Positions 31,196-39,715 of a DNA stretch of 64,000 nt are shown here, in pieces. Location of the stretch: positions 2,294,001 through 2,358,000 of the forward strand of contig NZ_CP108430.1 in assembly GCF_041435335.1 (NCBI RefSeq). Direction: 5' to 3'. The position numbers and the translations under genes were made by a program. The DNA comes from Streptomyces sp. NBC_01283 (lineage in GTDB: Bacteria > Actinomycetota > Actinomycetes > Streptomycetales > Streptomycetaceae). The first letter of the stretch is position 1. Each line of letters starts with the position of its first letter. Below the pieces are notes generated by a model. The model ran no database searches, was not told the origin of the DNA, and saw only the letters and a program-made list of their open reading frames with translations.

Positions 31196-32947
31196 GTGGA
31201 CAGGACCATCGGCAAGGGCACGTTCCGGGACGCGTTCAAGAACCAGGTCATCGCGGTCTCCGCGCTGCCGCCGGGCATCGGGCGGCGGCTCGCCGAGCGG
31301 GCCAACGCGGCGTCGGGTCCGACGGATGCCGCGCTGCGGACGAAGGCCGAGTTCAGCACGTTGTACGACCTGTTGCTCGCCGAGCAGGGGGACCTGTCGG
31401 GCGCTTCGGCCGACGGCAGCCTGGTGCTCCTGGACGCGGACGGGCAGCTCACCGAGATCGGGCGGATCGTCGACGAGCTCCTCAACTCGGCCCAGAGCAA
31501 AACGGAGTTCTTCGCTCAGGACATGTATCAGGTCAAGGTCACCGGCTGGCCGCCCGGCGTCCTGACGGCCGACGAGGTGATGGAGGCGCCGCAGGGTGCC
31601 CGGCTGACCCTGGCGAGGAACGACACCCCGGACGACACGCTGCTGGCGACGCCGTCGTTCTCGATGGTCAACAGCGGCAACATGACCGCGCACGCCCCCA
31701 AGCGCTCCTGGAAGATCAACTTCGAGGTCGGCGAGAGCGAGGACCGGCTCTACGGCATGGAGCGGATCAACCTCAAGGCGATGTACAACGACCCGTCGCA
31801 GATGCGCGAGGCCGTCGCCTGGCGGCTCCTGGAACGCGCGGGCATCCCGGCGGCACAGCACACGTACGCGACGTTCTCGATCAACGACCGCTACATGGGC
31901 CTCTACTCGGTCATCGAGCAGGTCGACAAGAAGTTCCTGAAGGACCACTTCGGCAAGAACTCCGAGGGCAACCTCTACAAGGCGTACTGCGGCGACGTCG
32001 GCTGCGCGACCCTGGAGCACCGCTCCGGCACGGACGGCAGCGACGGCGGACGGCACTACTTCACCGCGGGCAGCCGGGAGGACGACCGTACCTACCGCCT
32101 GAAGACGAACGAGGACAATCCGTCCGCCAACACCTATGACGACCTCGCCACGCTCGTCCGGGCCATCAACGGCGTCGAACTGGCGGGACGCGGCGACCGG
32201 TTCACGTCCGACGCCTTCCGTGACGCGGTCGAGCGGGTGCTGAACGTGGCCGCTTTCCTGCGCTGGGCGGGCGCCAACGTCCTCCTGGGCAGCTGGGACA
32301 ACTACTTCGCGACGCCGTCGAACTACTACCTCTACAACTCGGGCCGGCTCGGCGACCCGACGGGCTTCATGGCACGCCCGTACTTCACGTTCGTCCCGTG
32401 GGACTACGACAACAGCTCGGGCATCGACTTCTTCTCGACGCCGTGGCAGTACACGGATCTGCTCGACTGGCCCGCGATGAGCCGCGACTACTGCCGGATC
32501 ACGCACGCGCCGCACGAGGTGTCCCAACTGCCGCTGTTCACCAACCTGCTGCGGAACCACGACTTCTGCCAGTACTACCTCGACCACCTCGAGTACCTCC
32601 TGGACACGGAGTTCGGCCCCGAGCGGGTCGCCGAGCTCCTCGGCGCGGAGGGCTCCGGGCGGACCGACGGCCTGTGGCAGCTCGTCGCGTCCGCCGCGTA
32701 CGGCGAGTCCACGAGTCCGCACGGACAGGCCTTCACCGGGCGGCAGTTCACGAACGACGAGGTGTACCGCGCCGGGTACCGGCAGTGGGAGCTGAGCCGG
32801 GGCTCGCAGTTCACGTACGGGATCTTCCACTACACGCGCATGCGCTACGACCACGCACGACAGCAGCTTGCCGAGCTGCGCAAGACCTATCCGAACGGCG
32901 CCAGCGGGGCGTCGTTCCCCGGCGCGATGGAGGTACTGCCCTCATGA
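31196..32947 (+). CDS. CotH-kinase family protein
   Basis: 583 residues from a GTG at 31196 (GGGAGG upstream). The central region has the CotH pattern: APKRSWKINFEV, GMERINLKAMYNDPSQMREAVAWRLLERAGIP, YMGLYSVIEQVDKKFLKDHFG, then LNVAAFLRWAGANVLLGSWDNY and FVPWDYDNSSGIDFF, where the Asp residues of WDN and WDYDNS correspond to the catalytic/metal-binding acids. CotH enzymes are atypical kinases that phosphorylate secreted or spore-coat proteins. No signal peptide is visible, so it likely acts inside the cell. Overlaps the next gene by 4 bp. The preceding paralogs are possible substrates (inference). Confidence 0.85.
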   Translation: MDRTIGKGTFRDAFKNQVIAVSALPPGIGRRLAERANAASGPTDAALRTKAEFSTLYDLLLAEQGDLSGASADGSLVLLDADGQLTEIGRIVDELLNSAQSKTEFFAQDMYQVKVTGWPPGVLTADEVMEAPQGARLTLARNDTPDDTLLATPSFSMVNSGNMTAHAPKRSWKINFEVGESEDRLYGMERINLKAMYNDPSQMREAVAWRLLERAGIPAAQHTYATFSINDRYMGLYSVIEQVDKKFLKDHFGKNSEGNLYKAYCGDVGCATLEHRSGTDGSDGGRHYFTAGSREDDRTYRLKTNEDNPSANTYDDLATLVRAINGVELAGRGDRFTSDAFRDAVERVLNVAAFLRWAGANVLLGSWDNYFATPSNYYLYNSGRLGDPTGFMARPYFTFVPWDYDNSSGIDFFSTPWQYTDLLDWPAMSRDYCRITHAPHEVSQLPLFTNLLRNHDFCQYYLDHLEYLLDTEFGPERVAELLGAEGSGRTDGLWQLVASAAYGESTSPHGQAFTGRQFTNDEVYRAGYRQWELSRGSQFTYGIFHYTRMRYDHARQQLAELRKTYPNGASGASFPGAMEVLPS

Positions 32948-33873
32948 CCGCAACGAAGAAGTCCGCCAAGGCCGATGCCGCGCACGAGCTCCGCCTCGTC
33001 AAGGAAGCCAAGATCCGGGACCTGATCGGTGACGGCGCGGGCACCCGCCTGGAGGCGAGCGGTGTCGTCTACCGCGACGGCGCCTTCCTGATCGTCTGCG
33101 ACAACCTGCCCTCCCTCATCCGGGTCAGCAGCGAGCTGTCGCCCAAGGCGCCGGAGAACGGCGTTCTCAAGCGCACCAAGGGAAAGAAGAAGGGCAAGTC
33201 CGGGGCGAACGAGGGGTTCGAGGACCTCGCCCACGACGAGCGGCGCGACCACTACTTCGCGCTGAGCGAGGCCGAACCGATCAAGCCCAAGGGCTTCCGC
33301 GCCCGCATTCACGAGTTCGACGAGAAGCTGCGCCCGGTCGGCTCGACCCTGCTCGACTTCGATCTGCCGGACGCCAACAAGGGCATGGAAGGCCTGGAGT
33401 GGGTCGAGCGCTCGGGCGCGAGCCATCTCCTCGCCCTGTGCGAGGGCAACCGGTGCGCGGGCGGCAAGAAGGGCAGGACGCCGGGCGGTGGCCGCATCCA
33501 GGTTCTCCGGCAGGGCGGCAAGCGCTGGATCCACACGGCCACGATCCGGCTGCCCGAGTCGCTGCCCTTCGAGGACTTCAGCAGCGTGTCCGTGCGCGAC
33601 GGGCGGATCGCCGTCCTGTCGCAGGCGTCGTCGGCGCTGTGGGTGGGCCGCATCTCCACCAAGAAGTGGGAGGTCGACGAGGGCACGGTCCACCGCCTGC
33701 CCACCGACGGCAAGGGCCGTGCGGTCTACGGCAATCCGGAGGGCGTCTCCTGGATCTCGTCCGACCATGTGGTGATCGTGTCCGACCGGGCGAAGAAGGG
33801 CGCGGGGAGCGAGCGCTTCCGTGCGAAGGACCAGTCGATCCACCTGTTCCTGATCCCGGGCAACAACGGCTGA
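32944..33873 (+). CDS. Beta-propeller-like protein (phytase-like/SdiA-regulated-like fold)
   Basis: 309 residues, ATG overlapping the CotH stop (ATGA). Repeated beta segments such as LEASGVVYRDGAFLIVCDN, GFEDLAHDERRDHYFALSEAE, KGMEGLEWVERSGASHLLALCEGN, SVSVRDGRIAVLSQAS, and GNPEGVSWISSDHVVIVSDRA, with NEGFED and GMEGLEW acidic patches, resemble esterase-like phytase or SdiA-regulated beta-propellers. A Lys-rich KGKKKGKSG lies near residue 80. No signal peptide. Translationally coupled to the CotH protein, so the two likely act together; activity unknown. Confidence 0.6.
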   Translation: MTATKKSAKADAAHELRLVKEAKIRDLIGDGAGTRLEASGVVYRDGAFLIVCDNLPSLIRVSSELSPKAPENGVLKRTKGKKKGKSGANEGFEDLAHDERRDHYFALSEAEPIKPKGFRARIHEFDEKLRPVGSTLLDFDLPDANKGMEGLEWVERSGASHLLALCEGNRCAGGKKGRTPGGGRIQVLRQGGKRWIHTATIRLPESLPFEDFSSVSVRDGRIAVLSQASSALWVGRISTKKWEVDEGTVHRLPTDGKGRAVYGNPEGVSWISSDHVVIVSDRAKKGAGSERFRAKDQSIHLFLIPGNNG

Positions 33874-33898
33874 CCCGCTCACCGAGCTGCTCGCCGGC

Positions 33899-34597
33899 CT
33901 ATTCGGCCTCGGCCGCCCACAGGCCGCGTACGTGACCGAGGTGACGGGTCATGACCGCGCGTACGGCGTCCTCGTCGCGGGCGAGCAGCGCGTCCAGGAT
34001 CTCCAGGTGCTCCTCGGCCGACGCCTCCAGGCGCCCCGCGTCGACGAGCGCCTGGAGTCCGTACAGGCGTGAGCGCTTGCGCAGGTCGCCGACCACCTCG
34101 ACCAGGTGGTCGTTGCCGCCGAGCGCGAGCAGCCCGAGGTGGAAGCGGATGTCGGCCTCGACGTACGCGATGAGGTCGCCGTCCGCCGCCGCCGTGACGA
34201 TCGCCTGCGCCGCCGGGCGCAGCGCTTCGAGCGCGGCGGGGTCCGCCGACGTGGCGAGCTCCGCGGTGGTGGGGATCTCGATCAGCGCGCGGATGTGCTT
34301 GTACTCGTCGAGCTGCTTCTCGGAGACGGCAGTGACCCGGAAGCCCTTGTTCGGCACCGTGTCGACGAGCCCCTCCTTGGCGAGGTCGAGCATGGCCTCG
34401 CGGACCGGGGTGGCGGAGACGCCGAAGCGCACGGCGAGGGTGGGCGCGGAGTAGATCTCACCCGCGCGGAGTTCACCGGCGATGAGCGCGGCCCGCAGCG
34501 CGTCCGCCACCCGCTCGCGGTAGCTGCTGCGCGTACCGCCCAGGCTCGGCAGGGCCGCGGGGGCGGCGGACGGGGCGGGGTTGCGACGGGCGGCCAT
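33899..34597 (-). CDS. GntR/FCD-family transcriptional regulator of the hydroxyproline operon
   Basis: 232 residues, ATG at 34595-34597 with GGAGGAG upstream. N-terminal winged helix (RERVADALRAALIAGELRAGEIYSAPTLAVRFGVSATPVREAMLDLAKEGLV) and C-terminal FCD ligand-binding helices (HIRALIEIPTT..., RFHLGLLALGGNDHLVEVV). Last gene of the minus-strand hydroxyproline cluster and presumably its repressor. The motif ATGTCAC(G/A)T occurs upstream of this gene (34620-34628) and upstream of the first gene of the cluster (39716-39724). A paralog is encoded at 53958-54764. Confidence 0.88.
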   Translation of the reverse strand: MAARRNPAPSAAPAALPSLGGTRSSYRERVADALRAALIAGELRAGEIYSAPTLAVRFGVSATPVREAMLDLAKEGLVDTVPNKGFRVTAVSEKQLDEYKHIRALIEIPTTAELATSADPAALEALRPAAQAIVTAAADGDLIAYVEADIRFHLGLLALGGNDHLVEVVGDLRKRSRLYGLQALVDAGRLEASAEEHLEILDALLARDEDAVRAVMTRHLGHVRGLWAAEAE

Positions 34598-34619
34598 GGG
34601 GTCGCTCCTCCTTGGTGCA

Positions 34620-34628
34620 ATGTCACGT
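34620..34628. promoter_or_regulatory. Candidate GntR operator, copy 1
   Basis: ATGTCACGT, 22 bp upstream of the regulator's start; one base different from the palindromic ATGTCACAT at 39716-39724. Candidate autoregulatory site. Confidence 0.4.
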
Positions 34629-34669
34629 GCCACGAGTATCCCAGGCCGCGGAGATCCGTCAGAAGGGCC

Positions 34670-35671
34670 CTAGAGAACGAACCCCGCCGGGAAGGGGTCG
34701 TCCGGGTCGAGGAGGTACTGCGCGGTGCCCGTCACCCAGGCACGCCCGGTGAAGCTGGGCAGCACCGCCGGGATGCCCGCGACGTCCGTGGTCCCGAGCA
34801 GCCGCCCGCTGAAGCGCGTGCCGATGAAGGATTCGTTGACGAACTCGGTGTCCAGGGGCAGTTCGCCGCGCGCGTGGAGCTGGGCCATGCGCGCGCTCGT
34901 CCCGGTGCCGCACGGCGAGCGGTCGAACCAGCCGGGGTGGATGGCCATCGCGTGCCGGGAGTACCGGGCGGTGGCGCCGGGTGCGTGGAGGTGGACGTGG
35001 TGGCAGCCGCGGATGGACGGGTCCTCGGGGTGCACCGGTTCGTCGGCGGTGTTGATGGCCTCCATGAGGGAGAGGCCCGCCGCGAGGATGTCGTCCTTGC
35101 GTCCGCGCTCGAAGGGCAGGCCGAACTGGTCCAGGGGCAGGATGGCGTAGAAGTTGCCGCCGTAGGCCAGGTCGTAGGTGACCGTACGGCCGTCGGGCAG
35201 GGTGATCTTGCGGTCGAGGCCGACGGCGAAGGACGGCACGTTCTTGAGGGTGACGGCCTTCGCCGCGCCGTTCTCGACGGCCACCTCGGCGACGACGAGG
35301 CCCGCCGGGGTGTCGAGACGGATCGTGGTGACCGGCTCGACGACCTCGACCATGCCGGTCTCGACGAGGACGGTGGCGACGCCGATGGTGCCGTGCCCGC
35401 ACATCGGCAGATAGCCCGAGACCTCGATGTAGATCACGCCGTAGTCGCAGTCGGGCCGGGTGGGCGGCTGGAGGATCGCGCCGCTCATCGCCGCGTGGCC
35501 GCGCGGCTCGTTCATCAGGAGCTGTTTGATGTCGTCGCGGTGCTCGCGGAAGTGGAGCCTGCGCTCGTTCATCGTCGCGCCGGGGACGGTGCCGATGCCG
35601 CCGGTGATCACTCGCGTCGGCATGCCTTCGGTGTGCGAGTCGACCGCGTGCAGGACGAGTTTGCTGCGCAT
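34670..35671 (-). CDS. lhpA: 4-hydroxyproline 2-epimerase (proline racemase family)
   Basis: 333 residues. Both catalytic cysteines of the family are present, MCGHGTIG (C91) and SPCGTGTSA (C254); dehydratase relatives have Ser or Thr at the first position, so this should be an epimerase/racemase. With the DHDPS-like and dehydrogenase genes next to it, the likely reaction is trans-4-hydroxy-L-proline to cis-4-hydroxy-D-proline, the first step of bacterial hydroxyproline breakdown (lhp pathway). The upstream gap to the deaminase gene is 52 bp and contains a 17-bp direct repeat (35690-35706, 35714-35730). Confidence 0.87.
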   Translation of the reverse strand: MRSKLVLHAVDSHTEGMPTRVITGGIGTVPGATMNERRLHFREHRDDIKQLLMNEPRGHAAMSGAILQPPTRPDCDYGVIYIEVSGYLPMCGHGTIGVATVLVETGMVEVVEPVTTIRLDTPAGLVVAEVAVENGAAKAVTLKNVPSFAVGLDRKITLPDGRTVTYDLAYGGNFYAILPLDQFGLPFERGRKDDILAAGLSLMEAINTADEPVHPEDPSIRGCHHVHLHAPGATARYSRHAMAIHPGWFDRSPCGTGTSARMAQLHARGELPLDTEFVNESFIGTRFSGRLLGTTDVAGIPAVLPSFTGRAWVTGTAQYLLDPDDPFPAGFVL

Positions 35672-35689
35672 GTGCGGTGCCTTTCGCTG

Positions 35690-35730
35690 GGTACGGCTGT
35701 CAGGTCGTCGCCGGGTACGGCTGTCAGGTG
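35690..35730. repeat. 17-bp direct repeat between lhp genes
   Basis: GGGTACGGCTGTCAGGT at 35690-35706 and again at 35714-35730, period 24 bp, in the short gap between the deaminase stop and the epimerase start. Confidence 0.7.
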
Positions 35731-36629
35731 AGCCCGGCGGCGATGGCCCGCTCCGTGGCGGTGCGCACGGCCTGCTCCTGCTCGGGCAGCAGCGGCACGC
35801 GCGGGGGGCGGCAGGGGCCGCCGTGGCGCCCCGCGAGGTCCATGGACAGCTTGATGGCCTGCACGAACTCGGGCCTGGAGTCCCAGCGGAGCAGCGGGTG
35901 CAGCTGCCGGTAGAGCTTGCCCGCCGTGCCCAGGTCGCCGGCCACGGCGGCGCGGTACAGCTCGACGGACGCGGCGGGCAGCATGTTCGGGTAGCCCGCG
36001 ACCCAGCCCTTGGCGCCCGCGAGGGCGAGTTCGAGCAGGACGTCGTCGGCGCCGATCAACAGGTCGAGTTCGGGGGCGAGTTCGGCGATGCGGTAGGCGC
36101 GGCGTACGTCGCCGGAGAACTCCTTGACGGCGTGTATGTACCCCTCGGCGTGCAGCTTCGCGAGGAGCTCGGGCACGAGGTCGACCTTGGTGTCGATGGG
36201 GTTGTTGTACGCGACGACGGGGAGGCCCGCCTTGGCGACCTCCTCGTAGTGGGCGAGGACGGAGCGCTCGTCGGCGCGGTAGGCGTTGGGCGGGAGCAGC
36301 ATCACGGAGGCGCAGCCCGCGTCCTTGGCCTGCTCGGCCCAGCGGCGGGCCTCGGCGGAGCCGTAGGCGGCGACGCCGGGCATCACACGCTGCCCGCCGA
36401 CCGCCGCGACGGCGGTCTCCACGACCTTGGCGCGCTCCTCGGGGGTGAGGACCTGGTACTCGCCGAGGGATCCGTTGGGCGCGACGCCGTCGCAGCCGTT
36501 CTCGACCAGCCAGGCGCAGTGCTCGGCGAACTTGCCGTAGTCGACGGACAGGTCGTCGTTCATCGGGAGTGCGGTGGCGACGAGGACTCCGTGCCAGGGG
36601 CGGGGACGGTCTGCTGCGGGCGGGTTCAT
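35724..36629 (-). CDS. lhpC: DHDPS-family lyase, probable pyrroline-4-hydroxy-2-carboxylate deaminase
   Basis: 301 residues, ATG at 36627-36629 with AAGGGA upstream. A (beta/alpha)8 DapA-superfamily enzyme: GSLGEYQVLTPEERAKVV (ligand loop), VVAYNNPIDT with the catalytic Tyr, and YIHAVKEFSGD with the Schiff-base Lys. In the hydroxyproline pathway this family converts the pyrroline product of the D-hydroxyproline dehydrogenase to alpha-ketoglutaric semialdehyde with loss of ammonia. The dehydrogenase that finishes the pathway is not in the window. The 73-bp gap upstream contains GGTGCGGGGA repeats. Confidence 0.82.
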   Translation of the reverse strand: MNPPAADRPRPWHGVLVATALPMNDDLSVDYGKFAEHCAWLVENGCDGVAPNGSLGEYQVLTPEERAKVVETAVAAVGGQRVMPGVAAYGSAEARRWAEQAKDAGCASVMLLPPNAYRADERSVLAHYEEVAKAGLPVVAYNNPIDTKVDLVPELLAKLHAEGYIHAVKEFSGDVRRAYRIAELAPELDLLIGADDVLLELALAGAKGWVAGYPNMLPAASVELYRAAVAGDLGTAGKLYRQLHPLLRWDSRPEFVQAIKLSMDLAGRHGGPCRPPRVPLLPEQEQAVRTATERAIAAGLT

Positions 36630-36702
36630 GGGAGTGGTCCCTTCGTTGCGGTGCGGGGCGGCGCGGGGCGGAGGTGCGGGGAGGTGCGGGGAGGTGCGGT
36701 GG

Positions 36703-38172
36703 CTAGAAGGGGCCCGGTTCGTCGTCGGCGGTCCGTGCGAGCACTCCGAGCGGTACCGGCCGGGCGAACGGCCGACGCGCGGAACCCTCGGCGCAGCCCG
36801 CGAGTCCGGCGACGGCCGCCGCGCACATGCGGCCCTGGCACCAGCCCATGCCGGCCCGGGTCAGGAGTTTCACGGTCCGCACGTCGGTGGCCCCGAGTTC
36901 GTCGACGGCCTCGCGGACCGCTGACGCCGGGACCTCCTCGCAGCGGCAGACGAGGGTGTCGTCGCGGAGCTGCTCGGTCCAGTGCGCGGACGGCACGTAC
37001 ACGGCGCCGAGCACGTCGGCGAACTCCCGCGCCTTCGTACGTGCCGTGGCCGCGGCGGCCCATGCGGTCGGGTCGGGCGTACTCCCGCGCAGCCGGGCGG
37101 CGGCCGAGCGTCCGGCGATGTGTCCCTCGGCGAGCGAGAGGGCGGCGCCGCCGATGCCGGTGGTCTCGCCTGCGGCCCAGACGCCGGGGACGTCGGTGCG
37201 CTGCTCGGCGTCGACGGCGACGTTCGGGCCGTCGACCCGGCAGCCGAGACCCTCGGCGAGATCGGTGTGCGGGAGCATGCCGTGGCCGACGGCGAGGGTG
37301 TCGCAGGGGATGCGCCGCTCGGTGCCGGGCCTGACCCGGCCCGCCGCGTCGAGCGCGGCGATGGTCACCGCGTCCAGCGCATCCTTGCCGTGTGCTTCGA
37401 CGACGGTGTGACGTGACACCAACGGGACGCGATGGCGCAGCAGTTGAGCGGCGTACCCGGCACCTTCGGCGAGCTTGTCCGGATGGGCGGCGAGGGTGGC
37501 CGCGTGCCGCGCGAAGGCCTTGGGGTCGGCGGACTCGACCAGGGCGGCGACCTCGGCCCCGGCCGCCGCGAGCCCTGCGGCGACGGGCATGAGCAGCGGG
37601 CCCGTCCCGGCCACGACCGCGGTGCGTCCCGGCAGGACGAGGCCTCCCTTGAGCATGGCCTGGGCACCACCGGCGGTCAGCACGCCGGGCAGGGTCCAGC
37701 CGGGGAACGGCAGGACTTTCTCGTATCCCCCGGTGGCAAGGAGCACGGCGTCGGCGTGCACCGTCGCGGGCCGCTCCTGCTCGGGGCCGAGGAGCGCATG
37801 CACGGTAAAGCGACGCCCGGCCCACGGAGCTTCTCCGCCCGATCCCTCAACCGAACCATCAATCGCTGCCGTATCCCCGAAGTGGCTTTCCACGAACCAG
37901 ACATGATGCTCAGTCAGGTGCGTGATGCGTCCTGCGGCGATCTGTTCGGCGACTCCGTCCCGCAGCCGTTCCCACGTCCGCCACCGATGATGCAAGGCCT
38001 GTGGCCGACGCGCGCCGAGCGCTCCGGCGGGCTGCCGGTAGAACTGTCCGCCCGCCTGCCCCGCGGAGTCCACCACGGTCACCCGCACCCCGCACCGGGC
38101 CGCACTCACCGCCGCCGCAAGCCCCGCGGGCCCCGCGCCGATCACGGCAAGCGTGCCGCGCCTGGCCGTCAC
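36703..38172 (-). CDS. D-hydroxyproline dehydrogenase, FAD/NAD(P)-binding alpha-type subunit
   Basis: 489 residues from a GTG at 38170-38172 that overlaps the stop of the 2Fe-2S gene. FAD-binding VIGAGPAGLAAAVSAARCG at the N-terminus, second dinucleotide fold AVVAGTGPLLMPVAAGLAAAGAEV, GVWAAGETTGIGGAALSLAEGHIAG, and a C-terminal BFD-like [2Fe-2S] region CRCEEV...C (CRCEEVP and WCQGRMC). This is the large cyanide-insensitive-type subunit of multi-subunit D-hydroxyproline/amine dehydrogenases (SoxA/LhpF-like). It works with the small 2Fe-2S protein and the DadA-like subunit encoded immediately upstream. Confidence 0.82.
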   Translation of the reverse strand: MTARRGTLAVIGAGPAGLAAAVSAARCGVRVTVVDSAGQAGGQFYRQPAGALGARRPQALHHRWRTWERLRDGVAEQIAAGRITHLTEHHVWFVESHFGDTAAIDGSVEGSGGEAPWAGRRFTVHALLGPEQERPATVHADAVLLATGGYEKVLPFPGWTLPGVLTAGGAQAMLKGGLVLPGRTAVVAGTGPLLMPVAAGLAAAGAEVAALVESADPKAFARHAATLAAHPDKLAEGAGYAAQLLRHRVPLVSRHTVVEAHGKDALDAVTIAALDAAGRVRPGTERRIPCDTLAVGHGMLPHTDLAEGLGCRVDGPNVAVDAEQRTDVPGVWAAGETTGIGGAALSLAEGHIAGRSAAARLRGSTPDPTAWAAAATARTKAREFADVLGAVYVPSAHWTEQLRDDTLVCRCEEVPASAVREAVDELGATDVRTVKLLTRAGMGWCQGRMCAAAVAGLAGCAEGSARRPFARPVPLGVLARTADDEPGPF

Positions 38173-38531
38173 CGGCCGTCTCCCACGCCATGACCGCTGC
38201 CGTGCTGCGTCCGGATCTCGGCGTAAGGTTCGGCCGGTGCCAGACAAGCCCGTTGGTTCGGGCGGCCGTTGATCTCCACCAGGCAGTCGAAGCAGACGCC
38301 GATCCCGCAGAAGATGCCCCTCGGTTCGCCGTTGCCCCTCGTGGTGCGCCAGGCGGTGACGCCCGCCGACCAGAGCGCGGCGGCCACCGTCTGGCCCGGC
38401 AGGGCCTGGATCTCGCGGCCGTCGAACGTGATGGTGTGCGGTGGGCCCGGCCGGGCGTGGGCCAGGGCCAGGGGGGTGCGTTTGTTCATGGCGCCTCCTC
38501 GGGTGTTGATGGCACCTCCTCGGGTGTTCAT
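38169..38531 (-). CDS. 2Fe-2S subunit of D-hydroxyproline dehydrogenase
   Basis: Up to 120 residues. The [2Fe-2S] motif is FCGIGVCFDC followed by LVEINGRPNQRAC (C-x4-C-x2-C...C). Two starts are equally good: ATG 38529-38531, overlapping the upstream stop, and ATG 38487-38489, because a 21-bp unit containing GAGGAGG and an ATG (or ATC) is present three times in tandem. Homologs would be nearer 100 residues, favouring the inner start. The protein is the electron-transfer subunit linking the flavin subunits, and its gene overlaps both neighbours. Confidence 0.8.
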   Translation of the reverse strand: MNTRGGAINTRGGAMNKRTPLALAHARPGPPHTITFDGREIQALPGQTVAAALWSAGVTAWRTTRGNGEPRGIFCGIGVCFDCLVEINGRPNQRACLAPAEPYAEIRTQHGSGHGVGDGR

Positions 38532-38547
38532 GGCGCCTCCTCGGGCG
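38485..38547 (-). repeat. 21-bp tandem repeat duplicating ribosome site and start codon
   Basis: Three units with period 21 bp (equivalent positions 38488, 38509, 38530). On the minus strand each reads GAGGAGG-(C/T)GCC-AT(G/C)-AAC. Two units give a complete Shine-Dalgarno plus ATG; the middle one has ATC. Confidence 0.8.
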
Positions 38548-39706
38548 GGCGGTCGGCGAAACGGTGCGGGCGGAACGGGTGGAGATCCTGCTCCGGAGTC
38601 GCTCCGCTCAGGACCTGGGCGATCAAGTGCCCCGTCCCCGCGGCCAGTCCGATCCCCGCCCCCTCGTGCCCGCAGGCGTGGAAGAGTCCCGGCACCCGGG
38701 TGTCGGGGCCGATCGCGGGGAGGTGGTCCGGCAGGTAGGGGCGGAAGCCGACGTACGCGCGCATCGCGCGGACCTCTTCCAGGAACGGGAAGAGCCGGGT
38801 CGCCCCCGCCGCCAGCGCCCGCATGACCGGCAGCGAGAAGCTCCGGTCGAAGCCGACCCGCTCGCGGCTGGCGCCGATCAGGACCGGCCCCGCCGCCGTG
38901 CCCTCGACCACGGGTGACGTCTGGAGCGCGGCGGACCCGCTGGCCACGTCGGCCACGTAGTCGGCGGCGTACACCTTGTGCCGGACCATGCGCGGCAGCG
39001 GCTCGGTGACCAGGACGAAGCCGCGCCGCGGCAGCACGGGCAGGGCCACTCCGGCGAGGGCGGCGAGCTCGCCTCCCCAGGTACCGGCCGCGTTCACGAC
39101 GTACGGGGCGTGGATCTCGCCCCGGTCGGTGCGGACCCCGCGTAGCCCGCCGTCCGCGGTCCGCAGCATGGCCGTGACGGTCCAGCCCGTACGGAGATCC
39201 GCCCCCAAGGACCGCGCCAGGCGCACCAGTTGGGCTGCGGCGAGTGACGGCATCACCTGGGCGTCCTGCGGGTAGTACACGCCGCCCGCCGCGCCGGGAG
39301 CGAGGTGCGGTTCGAGTTCGTGGAGATCGGACGGCGTGACCGCTTGCGCGTCGACCCCGGCCTCGCGCTGCCCGGCCGCGAACTCCGCCAGCGCCGCGAG
39401 TCCTTCGCCGGACGAAGCGACGACCACGCCGCCCTTGGCCTCGAACTCGATGCTCGCGCCCACGCCCCGCTCGGCAGCGAGCTCCGTCCACAACCGCCCC
39501 GACAGCAGGGCGAGTTCGAGCTCGGGTCCGGGTTCCTTGTCGGAGACGAGGACGTTGCCCTCGCCGGATCCGGTCGTGCCGCCGGCCACCGGGCCGCGGT
39601 CCACGAGGACGACGGAAAGACCGGCCCGCGCCGCGTACAGGGCACAGGCGGCGCCCACCATCCCGGCGCCGACTACCACAACATCGCAGGTCAGCCGCTT
39701 TGTCAC
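38528..39706 (-). CDS. FAD-dependent D-hydroxyproline dehydrogenase, DadA-like subunit
   Basis: 392 residues from a GTG at 39704-39706. N-terminal FAD-binding CDVVVVGAGMVGAACALYAARAG, then DAO-superfamily features: GGTTGSGEGNVLVSDKEPG, VVNAAGTWGGELAALAG, GFRPYLPDHLPAIGP and the C-terminal HACGHEGAGIGLAAGTG. As the catalytic subunit it would oxidise cis-4-hydroxy-D-proline to the pyrroline. First gene of the minus-strand operon, divergent from pepP; ATGTCACAT (39716-39724) is in its promoter region. Confidence 0.84.
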   Translation of the reverse strand: MTKRLTCDVVVVGAGMVGAACALYAARAGLSVVLVDRGPVAGGTTGSGEGNVLVSDKEPGPELELALLSGRLWTELAAERGVGASIEFEAKGGVVVASSGEGLAALAEFAAGQREAGVDAQAVTPSDLHELEPHLAPGAAGGVYYPQDAQVMPSLAAAQLVRLARSLGADLRTGWTVTAMLRTADGGLRGVRTDRGEIHAPYVVNAAGTWGGELAALAGVALPVLPRRGFVLVTEPLPRMVRHKVYAADYVADVASGSAALQTSPVVEGTAAGPVLIGASRERVGFDRSFSLPVMRALAAGATRLFPFLEEVRAMRAYVGFRPYLPDHLPAIGPDTRVPGLFHACGHEGAGIGLAAGTGHLIAQVLSGATPEQDLHPFRPHRFADRPPEEAP

Positions 39707-39715
39707 GCCAGTACT

